From positions 64,661 to 128,660 of the forward strand of contig JAKUCV010000237.1 in the NCBI GenBank assembly GCA_028386065.3: a DNA stretch of 64,000 bases, in the 5' to 3' direction. Origin of the DNA: Turnera subulata (lineage: Eukaryota; Streptophyta; Magnoliopsida; Malpighiales; Passifloraceae). This document shows positions 12,241 through 23,580 of the stretch, piece after piece. The position numbers and the translations under genes were made by a program. How positions within the stretch are numbered: position 1 is the stretch's first letter; each line of letters opens with the position of its first letter. A model generated the notes under the pieces. That model had not been told where the DNA came from and ran no database searches. It worked only from the letters and a program-made list of their open reading frames with translations.

Positions 12241-12697
12241 TCATGAATTAAAAATTCATGGTATTGGTAGTGTGAAGATCAAGATGCATGATGGATTTGT
12301 GAAGACTTTTGGAGATGTAAGGCACGTGCCGGAGCTTGGAAGAAATTTAATCTCTCTAGGTAGACTTGATTCGAGAGGATGTGGCTTTTCTTCTCGAGGT
12401 GGAGCTTTGAAGGTTACCAAAGACGCCTTTGTAATTATGAAGGGGGAACTGATGGAGAAGAACCTTTACAGGTTGATTGGAAGTGCAGTTAAAAGCAGTA
12501 TGAAGGTTGAGGCTTGTGCAGTGTCAGACAGAAAGCAGAACGTTGTTGCATCCAACAAGAGAAAGGTTGGTTTTGCAATGATGACTAGTAGCAGGGAAGA
12601 CAACCACATACCAGCGTATGGAAGACTGAAGCAAACATGGATCAAGAAGACGGAAGTTGTGAAGAACGCCAAGTATAATTCAGCCCAAGGTAGAGAT
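12212..12697 (+). pseudogene. copia pol remnant (protease end and pre-integrase region)
   Basis: Frame-shifted continuation of the gag-pol frame. It reads VRHVPELGRNLISLGRL, then a GAG-pre-integrase-like segment (EKNLYRLIGS), then jumps to text next to the 3' LTR. The whole integrase-RT-RNase H part is missing. The bases before the 3' LTR (AAGGTAGAGA) could be a weak polypurine tract. Confidence 0.75.
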
Positions 12698-13100
12698 TGT
12701 TGGGTTTGGGCTTAGAATTTTACTTGGCTCATAGAAATAATAAAAAGGAAAAGAAAAAAAAAAAGAGGATGCGTGGACTTAACTTCCACGGCAAAATATA
12801 TTGCCCAAATTAATGGACTTGGTGAGCAAGTTTTGTTTTGCCTAGGTAGTATAAAAAGCAGTATATGGTTAGGCTTTTGGTGTGCGCCAAAGAGAGGAAA
12901 AAGAGTAGTAGTAGTAGTAGTGTGCTGTGCATGTAGTGAAGTAGCTTGTGGGTATTTTATTTCTTGGGGATGATTGTACTAATATTTTTATATTAGTGGA
13001 AGATTTGAAGACCGTGGACGTTGGTAAGATTAAAGCCGAATCACGTTAAATTCTTGTGTCTTGTTTATTTTTAGCGAATCTTTTGCAGTTTTCCCCAACA
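12698..13100 (+). repeat. 3' LTR of the copia element
   Basis: TGTTGGGTTTGGGC...CCCCAACA, 403 bases, with intact inverted ends. Confidence 0.88.
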
Positions 13101-13640
13101 TCTCCCAAGCCATTTTCTTTGTGGTAAATTACCTAGTCATATTCGCAGATAATACTTCCCATAGAAAAGTCAATGTTTTTGAAACCAAACCAAAAGAAAA
13201 GCCAATCTTTCAACTTAACATCCACTGTTCGAATTCGTAAATGGAGAAAATCTATATAGCTTCAACCTTTTATATTCAGAGAACTCGGCTAAAATTGAAT
13301 TAGTCGGCCGGTAAATTCTCTTAAAACCCAATAAATTTTTTAAAAAGCCATTTTTCTAACTGGTATTCTTCTATGTACTGATTCTTGTTTGCCAAAATGA
13401 AACTCCAATCCTTATCTTCATTATTTGTGACACCAAGTTTAATTATATATTGAGGCGAAAGAAAGACATATACAGTCAATAGAACATCAATTTTATTCCC
13501 TTCCATTTTATGAGCGAAGCTAAAGTTTTAAGTTCTGTAAACAAAATTTATCCAAACTGCTTCTTTCTCACCTATCAAGAAGATGGTAATTTAAGCTATC
13601 AAACTCTATGTATATTACTGTTTTTCTTTACATGTTCGAC
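13101..13640. other. intergenic DNA between copia element and MITE
   Basis: No gene or repeat recognised. The last eight bases (13633-13640, TGTTCGAC) are the target duplication of the following MITE. Confidence 0.5.
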
Positions 13641-13916
13641 CAGAAGCGGATCCAGGGGGCAAGTAGGAGCCCAGGCCCCCGAAATCTCTACCCTTATATG
13701 ATATGGGAATGAAAATTACATAACAAAGTGCTTGGCTTATTGGTCTGCCCTGCTTTGAATTTGTACATGGTTGAAGGTTTGAGCCTTCACGCCTTCAGTT
13801 TTTTGCAAATTCTATACTTTTTCTTGGACCACATTTTCTTAAACAAGTTGGGCTCTTGGACCAGACTTTCTTACACAAGTTGGGCCCCTTAATCCAAAAT
13901 CCTGGATCCGCCCCTG
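13641..13916. mobile_element. hAT-type MITE, 276 bp
   Basis: Terminal inverted repeats CAGAAGCGGATCCAGG and CCTGGATCCGCCCCTG (14 of 16 bases pair). They are flanked by a perfect 8-bp duplication TGTTCGAC at 13633-13640 and 13917-13924. An 8-bp duplication with CAG...CTG ends is the hAT superfamily signature. The interior is non-coding and has short repeats of CAAGTTGGGC. Confidence 0.9.
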
Positions 13917-13924
13917 TGTTCGAC

Positions 13925-14107
13925 CTAATCTATTTCTTGAAAGAAAACTTCAATTTCATCAACTACCGATTTTTTTGTGCTTACTTCCTCAAGATGTACT
14001 TGTTTTTATCACAGTTCTTGATAGACAACATTATTCAGCTTTCAATTTGAAGACCAACTCTTGATTTTCAAATGATGACGAGTTTCCATCAAAAAATTTT
14101 TGATTTG
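13925..14107. other. intergenic DNA
   Basis: Pre-insertion host sequence resumes directly after the MITE. Nothing else seen. Confidence 0.5.
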
Positions 14108-14905
14108 TGATAGCATTTTTAACCCACACTAAACACTACGATTAACCTGCAAGCACACAGTGTTTATTATAACAATCAAGGTCGATCCCACAGAGAACAG
14201 TTTAAGTGCTACGTCAATAACAACTTGTGATTATTTAGGAAGATTGAAATTATATGAGAGTTGGTAGACTAAAATCGTAATTAACAAATAAAAATAAAAA
14301 GTAAAATTGGCAAAGGTGATTTATGTCTAGTAAAGCAATAATAAAAACAACCTAGGAGTTCGGGGTTCACACAATCACTACTTATGCAAATAATATATCC
14401 GGTTATGATCTTGTATGTCTATTGATTATTGTAGGCTAATTATCTTAAACTATTAACTCTCAGCTCTGACATGTTGAATCAATTATTCAGTCCATAACTA
14501 CCTAGTTCTCACTAACACAGTTTGTAACTAAATTCATTAAGCATAAACAATTTATCAACCTTAAGAATAACTATCAGCTTTCGCATCTCTAGTCTTCTAA
14601 TCAATCTATGATGTTCAGGTCTAAAACCTAATCAACAACTCAGCTCTCGCATGTTGCCATCAACAAAGATTCAGATCTAAATTAATGTAAACCTGGTGAT
14701 CAAGCAAGCAACAAAATAATTCAGCACACATAGATCAAACAAACACAACAGATTCTAAGAACAATATCCGAATATAATTATAAAAACGTAAGAGTAATTG
14801 GCTGCATCCCTAATCCTAGATTAAGAGATTAGTTCCACATAAAAATAATAAAATCAAAATCAACACAAGAATTCATCATGGAATCAAATAACAGAATTAC
14901 CGAAT
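14108..14905 (-). repeat. Athila-like LTR remnant
   Basis: Starts TGATAGC, the same terminal text as the Athila LTR at 48329. It carries the family's landmark phrases in order: GCAAGCACACAG, CAATCAAGGTCGATCCCACAG, AACTTGTGATTATTTAGG, then GTTCGGGGTTCAC. As in the other copies it reads as the complement of an LTR, so the parent element pointed to the minus strand. No partner LTR or interior is present, and the right end is not sharp. Confidence 0.55.
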
Positions 14906-15162
14906 GGCCTAAATGCATGTTTGGTCACTGAATTCGATCCTAATTTTGATTTTGGTCAGAACTTTGCTGGATTTTGGTCACCGGACAACTTGAATTTGCA
15001 CGATGTTAGTCACGTTGGCTTGGTGGAGCCCGATTTTTACACGTGGCATACTGCAATTGGTGACACATCAGGTTGTGGGTCCCACTCGCCCATGCCCAAC
15101 CCAAGAGACCCAAATCCGGCAAAAAAAATACCCGTTCACCCGTACATGAAATTAAAAATTAG
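14906..15162. repeat. unclassified short repeat
   Basis: Text such as CCTAAATGCATGTTTGGTCA, TTTTGGTCACCGGACAACTT and CACGTGGCATACTG resembles small non-coding repeats common in plant genomes. I found no inverted ends or target duplication. Confidence 0.3.
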
Positions 15163-15662
15163 TGTTAGGCAACGTTTTATTAGAAGTTATAAATATTGAA
15201 ATCCGTCTTCTACATACTCAACTATAAAACATTAATAATAGTAACAAAGGAAAAAAGAAACACAATAAAACGTTGCTTCAGTTATGTGTGGTATATCAAA
15301 ATACTGACTTGATTTAGTGGGCTTTCACCAATTAAAGCAGCAGGTAGTTTGGCAGTTGGCACAAATTATGCAACTAATCACTTTCTTTGCCTTCTTTTTT
15401 TATTGGGGATCGTGTAAAGTGTCTTAGTCAAAGCATAGATATAGGTAAATATGTTATTGTGAAATCTTATCTGTGCCTTAAAACAACTATTTAAAGGAGT
15501 GTCAAACCAGTGATGTACTCATATCCAACCAGTTTTTTTTTATGAAATGAAGATATTTACACTTTTGCTGCTAGTATGTTTTTATTTCTCAAGTCATGCC
15601 CAGCAAAATGATTATGCCCCTAAATCGTCCTTAAGTCATAACGTTCCCATTTCTTATTGTTT

Positions 15663-15767
15663 CAAGAGAAAAATTATCAGATTGCTCATGAACACAGTGA
15701 TGCAATTTTCGGAGAGATTGTTAGGAATTCTATTTCAAACGATATAAGGAAAAATTTTAATGCGTGA
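15663..15767 (+). pseudogene. C-terminal remnant of PIF/Harbinger transposase (copy A)
   Basis: Reads ...SDAIFGEIVRNSISNDIRKN and ends FNA-stop. This matches the C-terminus of the fuller minus-strand transposase ending at 20733. The rest of the gene is missing upstream. Confidence 0.75.
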
Positions 15768-15941
15768 TTTTTTTTAAGGATTGATATTTACTTTAGACAT
15801 TTAATTTTTTTGGACATGTTTGCAAATTATTTACTAATGATTTAAAGGCATACTAGTTTTATGATTATTTTTTATATTAATATTATTACTCGTGTATTTT
15901 TTGATAAAATATTTGTATTAATTTATAAATGTAGTTTTGTC

Positions 15942-17038
15942 ATGCCGAAGAGAAAAAGATTGGATGGAGTAGAAAATGTGTCACAAGGGGGATTGGGCAA
16001 TCAGTGTAGCTGGACAACAATATTGGATGATTTACTGGTTGATGCATTTTTCTATGAAAATCATTTGGAAAATACAGTGGGTGGAACTTTCACTACCACT
16101 GTATAAGACAACATTGTAAAAACGTTGCACAAACACTTTTTGGACAAGCCGTTAGATAAAAGTAAAGTGCAAAATCGAATGAAACATTTGAAGCAAAGGT
16201 TTAATCCTTGCTATGACAATTTCAAATATGGTACCAATGGTTTTACTTGGAATTCTAGCACCAAGATGTTTTTTGCCGAACCTGAAGTTTGGAAAGTGCT
16301 AATTGAGGTAAGATTATTTTTGATCTTTGATATAAATATTACTTTATTAAGAATTTAGAATATATATATTTGTATGTATGTATATATATATTTGTATGTA
16401 TGTATATATATATTTGTATGTATGTATGTATACATGTAAAATATTTTTCTGAAAGTTCTTGCAATAGAGGAATGGATGAATAAGCCTATTCTACATTATG
16501 ACAAAATGGTGAAACTTTATGCAAGAGATAAAGCACCTGGTGACCAATCTAGTAATGCTAGAGAAATTTAACAAAAGCTAAATCATAATCTGTTAATCCA
16601 AATAATATTAATAACATGATGGCCCAAAATGAGGTGACATTGCAAGAGTTTTAATGTTCCTAATGCTGCTGATGATCTTCAATCCCCTAGAACAAGACAT
16701 GAACCACTAGCTCAAAATACCACTGAGAAAGAGAAGACAAAAAATGGTAAAAGAGGTGGATGCTCATAGTGTAAATTAAAATTCTGAACAAAGGGCTTGA
16801 TAATGTCGTAGAAGCAATTGTAACATCAACAATGGAGATGGTTAGAGGAGGAAGCCAAAATGCACATTTGGGTGAGAATGAAGTATGGCAACATTTGGTG
16901 GATTTGGAAATTGAAACTTCTAGAATACCAACCATTTATTTTTATCTGATCCGCAATCCCAATATGCTAAGGGAAATGTTTGGATGTCTAGTTGAGAATC
17001 GAAAAGAATTGTTGATGAAAATGGTCAAAGATGAATAA
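15942..17038 (+). pseudogene. MYB/SANT-like protein of PIF/Harbinger element, copy A
   Basis: Second ORF of PIF/Harbinger elements, a trihelix/MYB-like DNA-binding partner that helps the transposase. Exon 1 is 15942-16307, starting MPKRKRLDGVENVSQGG and ending EPEVWKVLIE before a GTAAGA donor. It contains the SANT-like core (SWTTILDDLLVDAF... NRMKHLKQRF). Its only defect is a TAA at 16104-16106 in place of a Tyr codon. Exon 2 starts near 16470 (EWMNKPILHYDKMVKLYAR), is frameshifted about 16570-16640, and ends at 17038 (FGCLVENRKELLMKMVKDE). Confidence 0.75.
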
Positions 17039-17519
17039 TATCATCATGGACTTTTTATTATATGAATTGAAATTATTTTGTAGACTTCTTTTCTATAATT
17101 TTTACAAAAATTTAACTATATAGATTATGAAATATTTTTATGGTTTTAGCATTTTTTAATTATGACATATTTTCATTATGAACAATTTTAATATTTTTAG
17201 TATTTTTATCATGAAAAATTTTATATGGTTAGATGTTTTGAGAAGTAGAATTTTTATAAAATTTTCTTTATCTTCTGGTGTTCATATATAAATTATTTTC
17301 CATCTTTTGATATTTATATATAGATTAGGGCATATATGTCTATATCTTATTATTAATTCTCCTTCCTCTCCGTTAAACAAACAAGGGTAAATTATTAACC
17401 TCAATTCTCCTTCCTAATCTATCTAAACAAGAGGAGTTTAATTTTTTACCCTCCCCTCCCTTCCCTCCCATCAATATTGCCAAATAAAATATCAAGCTAA
17501 GATGGATTAACCGAACAAA

Positions 17520-19735
17520 CCGATGAACCGACCCGCCGTCGATATATTACTCAACTGTAAAATATTAATAATAATAATAAAAGAAAAAAGCATAATAAAA
17601 CGTTACTTTCGTAAAGTGTTGTATATCAAAATACTAACTTGATTTAGTGAGTTTTCACCAATTAAAGCAGCAGGTGGTTTGGTAGTTGGTGCAAATTATG
17701 CAACTAATCACTTTCCTTGCCTTTTTTTTCGTTAGGGATCGTGTAAAGTGTCTTCTTTAAAGCATAGATGTTGCTAAATATGTTATTGTGAAATCTTATT
17801 CGAGCTTTAAAACTACTTTTTAAGGGAGTGTCGAACTAGTGATGTACTCATATCCAACCAGCTTCTTTTTCTAGTTTTTTTTTTTTAGAAATGAAGATAT
17901 TTATGCTTTTGTTGCTAGTATGTTTTTATTTCCCAAGTCATGCCCGACAAAATGATTATGCCTCTAAATCGTTCTTAAGTCATAATGTTCCCATTTCTTA
18001 TTATTACAAGGGGAAAATTATCAGAGTGCTATTGAGGACCGTGATGCAATTTTCGGAGAGATTGTCAGGAATTCTATATCAAACGATATGTGGAAAAACT
18101 TTAATACGTGATTTTTTTTAAGGATTGATATTTATTTTAGACATTTAGTTTTTTTGAACATGTTTGCAAATTATTTATTAATGATTTAAAGGCATATTAG
18201 TTCTATGATTATTTTTTTATAATAATATTATTATTAGCGTATTTTTTGATAAAATATTTGTATTAATGTATAAATGTAATTTTGTCATGACGAAGAGAAA
18301 AAGATTAGATGGAGTAGAAAATACTCCACGAGGAGGATTGGGCAATCAGTGTAGCTAGACAACAACAATGGATGATTTAGTGGTTGATGCATTTCACTAT
18401 GAAAATCGTAATGGAAATAGTGTGGGTGGAACTTTCACGACAACTACATATGAAAACATTGTGAAAACGTTGCAGGAACACTTTTCGGACAAGCCGTTAG
18501 ATAAAAGTAAACTGTAAAATCGAATGAAATATTTGAAGCAAAGGTTTAATCATTGCTATGACATTCTCAAACATGACACCAATTATTTTTCTTGGAATTC
18601 TAGCCCTAAAATTTTTTCAATATATGGTATAAATATTACTTTATTAAGAATTTAGCAATTCCAAGCTATATATATACATATATATAAGTTTTTTTTCAAA
18701 AATTTCCTGCAATAGAGGAATGAATGAATAAGCCTATTCTACATCATGACAAAATGGTGGAACTTTATGCAAGAGATAGAGCAACTGGTGACCAATCTAG
18801 TAACGCTAGAGAAATTAAACAAAAAGCTAAATCACAGTGTGTTGATCCAAATAATATTGATGACATGATAATCCAAAATGTGGTGACATTGCAAGAGTGT
18901 TATTATTCCTAATGCTGCTGATGATCTTCAATCTCTTACAACAAGACATGAACCACTAGCTCAAAATATCACTGTGTAAGGGAAGACAAAAAAAAAAGTA
19001 AAAGAGGTGGATGCTGATAGTGAAAATTAAAATTTTGAAGAAAAGGCCTGATAATATCCCTCAAGCAATCGTAACATCAACAATGGAGATGGTTAGAGGA
19101 GGAAACCAAAACGCAGCTTTGGGTGAGAATGAAGTATGGGAACATTTGGTGGAATTGGAAATTGAAGTTTCTAGGATACCAAACATTTATCTTTATCTAA
19201 TCTGCAATCCCGATAGGTTGGCAAAAATTTTTGGATGTCCAGTTGAGAATAAAAAAAAATGAGATGGTAAAAGATGAGTATTTTCATCATGGAGTTTTTA
19301 TTATAAGAATTGTAATTATTTTGTAGACTTATTTTTCAGAATTTTTGCAACAATTTAACTATATAGATTATGAAATATTTTTATGGTTTTATTTTCTTTT
19401 TAATTGTGACATTGAAGATATTTTCATTATGAACAATTTTAATATTTTTAGTATTTTTATTTTGAAAAATTTTATATGGTTGGATGCTTGAGAAGTAGAA
19501 GTTTTACAAAAAAATTTTAATCTTTTGGTGTTCATATATAAATTATCTTCCATCTTTTGATATTTATATATAGATTAGGGTATATATGTCTATATCTTAT
19601 TATTAATTCTTCTTCCTCTTCGTTAACCTCCATTCTCCTTCCTAATCTAACCAAACAAAAGGAGTTTAATTTTTTCCGCTCCCCTCCCTTCCCTCCCTTC
19701 AATATTTCCAAATAAAATGTCAAGCTAAAATAACA
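17520..19735 (+). mobile_element. PIF/Harbinger deletion derivative, copy B
   Basis: Same order as copy A: head with TTGATTTAGTGAGTTTTCAC, transposase C-terminus with stop at 18007-18111, MYB-like ORF, then the CT-rich tail around 19610-19710. It directly follows copy A, so A and B are tandem neighbours. Confidence 0.7.
18287..19262 (+). pseudogene. MYB/SANT-like protein of PIF/Harbinger element, copy B
   Basis: Starts MTKRKRLDGVENTPRGG. It is broken by TAG where Trp is expected after NQCS (TGG to TAG) and by a stop after KSKL. A deletion removes the exon 1 end and donor near 18610-18630. Exon 2 (about 18724-19262) is readable: MNKPILHHDKMVELYARD, then MEMVRGGNQNAALGENEVW. More decayed than copy A. 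Confidence 0.7.
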
Positions 19736-20085
19736 ATGTCGATGCTTACTTTTCTTGCTTGGTTCCTCTATTGACCGCAGCTAGCAGAGACCCTCCACTC
19801 CTAACAAGCTTGGATTCTACTTGATTTAGTGCTCTTTTGGGTAATATGCCTGTCTCCTAATGCGTTGACCTTTCCCAACAAATCACTGCAGATGGACATC
19901 TTGTTTGACCTTGTTCTTACCCAGACTTTTTGGTGGTTTAAAGTTCTGCAACCCTATCCTTGTTCAGCGCAGGGGCAATCCTATCATCATCCAAATGCCT
20001 GGCACAATGGCCAAGGCAGTCGTTGTTAGACTCACATAGTGAAGCATAGTAGTGTTGTTCTGTTACTCTTTCTTTTTGCTAAGTC
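19736..20085. repeat. spacer repeated at 41265-41615
   Basis: About 340 bases (CAATGTCGATGCTTACTTTT ... CATAGTGAAGCATAGTAGTG) occur again, well conserved, at 41265-41615. In each case the spacer joins a plus-strand PIF copy to a minus-strand copy. No convincing protein is encoded. Confidence 0.65.
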
Positions 20086-20096
20086 ATATATATATG

Positions 20097-20148
<52 letters not shown>
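20086..20148. repeat. (AT)n microsatellite
   Basis: Nearly uninterrupted AT dinucleotides. The sister locus at about 41615 lacks this expansion, so it arose after the duplication. Confidence 0.95.
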
Positions 20149-20219
20149 TAGCACTAGTTTAGAATTTCTAAATTCTTAATAAAGTAATATTTATATCATA
20201 GATTAAAAAAAAATCTTAC

Positions 20220-20552
20220 CTCAATCAGTACTTTCCAAACTTCAGGTTCGGCATAAAATATTTTAGTTGTAAAATTCCAAGAAAAACCACTTGTGCCATG
20301 CTTGAAAATGTCATAGCAAGGATTAAACCTTTGCTACAAATATTTCATTCGATTTTGCACTTTACTTTTATCTAACGGCTTGTTTTCATATGCAGTTGTA
20401 GTGAAAATTCCACATGCACTATTTCCCAAATGATGTTCATAGAGAAATGCATCAACTAGTAAATCTTCCAATATTATTTTCCAGCTACACCAACTGTCCA
20501 ATCCTCGTTGTGATGCATTTTCTACTCCATCCAATCTTTTTCTCTTCGTCAT
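20220..20552 (-). pseudogene. MYB/SANT-like protein of PIF/Harbinger element, copy D
   Basis: Minus-strand exon 1, MTKRKRLDGVENASQRG ... EPEVWKVLIE, ending at a GTAAGA donor. About 13 codons around ENIVKTLQEHFSD are deleted between TAYEN and KPLDKSK. It lies downstream of, and in the same direction as, transposase copy D, the usual order in this family here. Confidence 0.7.
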
Positions 20553-20732
20553 GACAAAACTAAATTTATACATTAATATAAATATTTAATCAAAAAATAC
20601 ACGAGTAATAATATTAATATTAAAAATAATCATAAAACTAATATGCCATTAAATCATTAATAAATAATTTACAAACATCTCCAAAAAAATTAAATGTCTA
20701 AAATAAATATCAATCCTTAAAAGAAATCACAC

Positions 20733-21904
20733 ATTAAAATTTCTCCATATATCGTTTGATATAGAATTCCTGAAAATCACTCTGAAAATTGCATCACGGT
20801 CGTCATTAGCACTCTGATAATGTTCCTCTTGATGTCCATTTTGGCTGGGGAGTTCTTCGTCTACCTCAATAATAGGTGTTTTATTATTATCATCATCAGA
20901 ATCCATCAAGTAGTTATGCAAAATACAACGTACTAATATAATTTTTATTTGCGTTTCCACGCAAAAATTTGGTTATGCAATATCTGGGATCCAAATCGTT
21001 TTCTTTAATATGCCAAATGCTCTCTCAATTGCATTGCTTAGAGATGCATGCCGAAGGTTGAACAATTCATATACATTTCGTGGTGGATTTCTTGAATATT
21101 CTTTCAAGTAATATCGTGTGCCTTTATATGGTGTGATTAATCCCTTCTTCAACATAAAACCCGCATCAACAAGCTAATATTTTCCTAGAAAAATAAAGTT
21201 TTCATTATAGACAATAATTAAGATTAAGATCAATTTAATTATGTTTAATTTAAAAAAATTACCTTCAGGTACTAGCAAAGAATTTTCTTGCGATAGAGCA
21301 TTTTTAAAATTCTTGAATCAGATGTTGTTCCTTCCCACAGCTAGAATATATGTAAATTTTAAATCAAATGTACATGTTGCTAGCACATTTTGTGTTGGAA
21401 AATCTTTTCTACCACGATATCTTGGAGCATCAATAGGGAATACTTTAGCACGAATATGTGTGTCATCAATAGCTCCAATACAGTCCTAGGGTTTTATAAA
21501 CAAAAAAAATTTTCAATAAATAGTTTCCTATAAAAGTTTTTAAAAACAACGATTATTCCAAAGGTGTTTACCTAAAAATATGGATAAAATCGTGAAGAAT
21601 GTTCAATTTCTGGAGGAATTACTGATCCATCAGGTTACTTAAAATATTTTTCCACGAGGTCCAATATAGCATTTAGCACGTTATGGGAATGACGACGAAC
21701 ATTTTCTCCAGAACGATGCCAAAAAGATTGAATTTCTTCATTGGTCACCTTATGTCCTAAAATATAAAGACATTTTGACACTTGCTCTTCTATAGTGGCT
21801 CTACTTGTTGACTTAAGACCATCTTCTCTTACTAATATAGTGGCATGAATTTGCAAATAGTCTAACTCCCATCCTAATGATATCATAATATTTTTCATCA
21901 CCAT
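20733..21904 (-). pseudogene. PIF/Harbinger DDE transposase, copy D
   Basis: Cut-and-paste transposase (Tnp4/Harbinger type with the N-terminal domain annotated DUF8040 in plants). From 21904 downward: QVSKCLYILGHKVTNEEIQS, then FWHRSGENVRRHSHNVLNAI. The first catalytic block is at about 21480-21420, reading AIDDTH where AIDGTH is normal. After an intron-like gap come GLITPYKGTRYYLKEYSRNP and NAIERAFGILKK with the catalytic Glu. The C-terminus is RNSISNDIWRNFNV. A frameshift lies near 21860, a stop near 21640, and another shift near 21320, so it is dead. The N-terminal part seen in copy E is missing. Confidence 0.78.
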
Positions 21905-22734
21905 TTAGTTCTGTATAAATATATATACAGAATTAGATAGGATAAGCGCCACATCCTCCCACTATGTATGTATATATATGCTGTTATTAAATTAGTAACT
22001 ATATTTTTATTATATTTCCCCTAGCTTACATTTCACCTTTCAAATCTAATTGCTTGTTAGATAAATATGTTAGTAGTTATGATTGTCTTCGTTTTGCTAT
22101 ATTATTTCAAAAATTTTACTTTGTTGGAGCTTGAAGGAGCAACCAATATCTATCTATAGAGGGAGAATTTACTTAAAAATGGGAACAAACTGGGAGAATT
22201 TACTTAAAAATGGGAACAAACACACATTTATAGATGTATAAAAATTAAATTTTGTGATTAGTCACCTTATGTCCTAAAATTTAAAGACATTTTAACACTT
22301 GCTCTTTTATAGTGGCTCCTTTTGTTGGCTTAAGACCATCTTCTCTTACTTACTAGTAAATCTGTCACACTAGTTGATGTGAAATCTACCACAGTAGCAA
22401 CGTGTCTATTTACACCAAATGATATTTGTAACTTGTAGTAAAACGTTGCCCAAAACTTGAGTGAAAAATTCTGAAGCATAAGTATTTTAACAACCGTTGG
22501 AACATCGTCTCAGTTGTTGCTGCTGTGGTGCTGCTACTCACTTTGACATAGACTTTCTAATGGGGTTTATGCCTACTACAGGCTAGGTTCTGGTTCCTTA
22601 TTATATTCTTTAAAGTTTTCTGTTCCAGCAAAAGCTTTTCACACAAATGGACAATAGGTTAACATATATTGGCATATAAGTGTTTAAGCTTATGATTTTT
22701 TTTTTTGCGATTGATTGTTTGACACCCAAGTGTT
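21905..22734. other. junction DNA with a duplicated transposase scrap
   Basis: At 22255-22355 a second copy of the transposase stretch 21740-21835 appears (GTCACCTTATGTCCTAAAAT ... CTTAAGACCATCTTCTC). A 29-base phrase around 22150-22220 (GGGAGAATTTACTTAAAAAT) is directly repeated. The rest has no recognisable content. Confidence 0.55.
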
Positions 22735-23580
22735 GGGCAACGTTTTATGGGAAGTTACAAATATTGAAATCCCTCTTCTATATATCTAATACTCAATTGT
22801 AAAATATTAATAATAATAATAATAAAGGAAAATAACATAATAAAATGTTGCTTCGGTAAAGTGTGGTATATCAAAACACTAACTTGATTTAGTGGGCTTT
22901 TCCTAATTAAAGCAGCAGGTGGTTTGGCAGTTGGCGCAAATTATGCAACAAATCACTTTCCTTGCCTTCTTTTTTTGTTAGGGATCGTGTAAAGTGTCTT
23001 TTTCACAGCATAGATATAACTAAATATGTTATTGTGAAATCTTATCCGTGTCTTAAAACTACTATTTAAGGGAGTGTCAAACCAGTGATGTACTCATATC
23101 TAGTCAGCCTTTTTTCTAGTTTTTTTTTTTTTTAAGAAATGAAGATATTTATGTTTTTGCTGCTAGTATGTTTTTGTTTCCCATGTCATGCACCGGCAAA
23201 AGGATTGTGCCCCCAAATCGTCCTTAAGTCATAATGTTTCCATTTCGTATTATTTCAAGAGGGAAATTATCAGAGTGCTAGGGAAGACCGTTATGCAATT
23301 TTCGGAAGGATTGTCAGGAATTCTATATCAAACGATATGTGGAAAAATTTTAATGCGTGATTTTTTTAAAGGATTGATATTTATTTGACTTTTATTTTTT
23401 TTTGGACATGTTTGCAATTTATTTATTACTGATTTAATGGCATATTAGTTTTATGATTATTTTTTATATTAATATTATTACTCGTGTATTTTTTAATAAA
23501 ATATTTGTATTAATGTATAAATGTAGTTTTTTCATGACGAAGAGAAAAAGATTAGATGGAGTAGAAAAATGCATCATAAG
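22735..23580 (+). mobile_element. PIF/Harbinger derivative, copy C, left part
   Basis: Same head as copy A (GGCAACGTTTTATGGGAAGT) and the same transposase C-terminus with stop at 23256-23360. The MYB-like ORF starts at 23535 but is cut after about 15 codons by the Tat-type retrotransposon at 23581. The rest of the copy resumes at 39834. Confidence 0.8.

Larger units (their letters stand above)
10823..13100 (+). mobile_element. Ty1/copia retrotransposon, internally deleted (gag-only derivative)
   Basis: Two LTRs about 95% alike by eye (10823-11221 and 12698-13100) flank only about 1.48 kb. That interior holds gag and the start of protease. Integrase, reverse transcriptase and RNase H are absent, so the element is a non-autonomous deletion derivative. 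The 3' LTR has perfect short inverted ends TGTTGGG...CCCAACA. The 5' LTR has lost or altered its first few bases (TCTGGTTTGGG). No convincing 5-bp target duplication is seen (GCATC left, TCTCC right). The gag style (KFEVEQLDGKKDFSLWQ; STIRLTL) places it near the Tork/Tnt1 lineage. Confidence 0.88.
15163..17480 (+). mobile_element. PIF/Harbinger deletion derivative, copy A
   Basis: First of three plus-strand copies sharing one structure. A non-coding head comes first (GGCAACGTTTTATTAGAAG, CTTGATTTAGTGGGCTTTCA). Then come the last 34 codons of a DDE transposase and its stop at 15663-15767, a MYB/SANT-like ORF with one intron, and a pyrimidine-rich tail (CCTCCCCTCCCTTCCCTCCC) typical of Harbinger ends. 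Most of the transposase is deleted at the same point as in copies B and C, so these copies descend from one deleted ancestor. The exact terminal repeats were not resolved. Confidence 0.7.

Noticed and set aside
15547..15747. Apparent secreted peptide MKIFTLLLLVCFYFSSHAQ, also at 17891
   Set aside because: Looks like a signal peptide, but the segment is PIF/Harbinger DNA and its second half overlaps, in another frame, the transposase C-terminus. The frame is not kept in copy C (stop/shift near 23187).
16369..16432. Repeated TATATATTTGTATGTATG units considered as a structured element
   Set aside because: A simple microsatellite inside the intron of PIF copy A; no further meaning supported.
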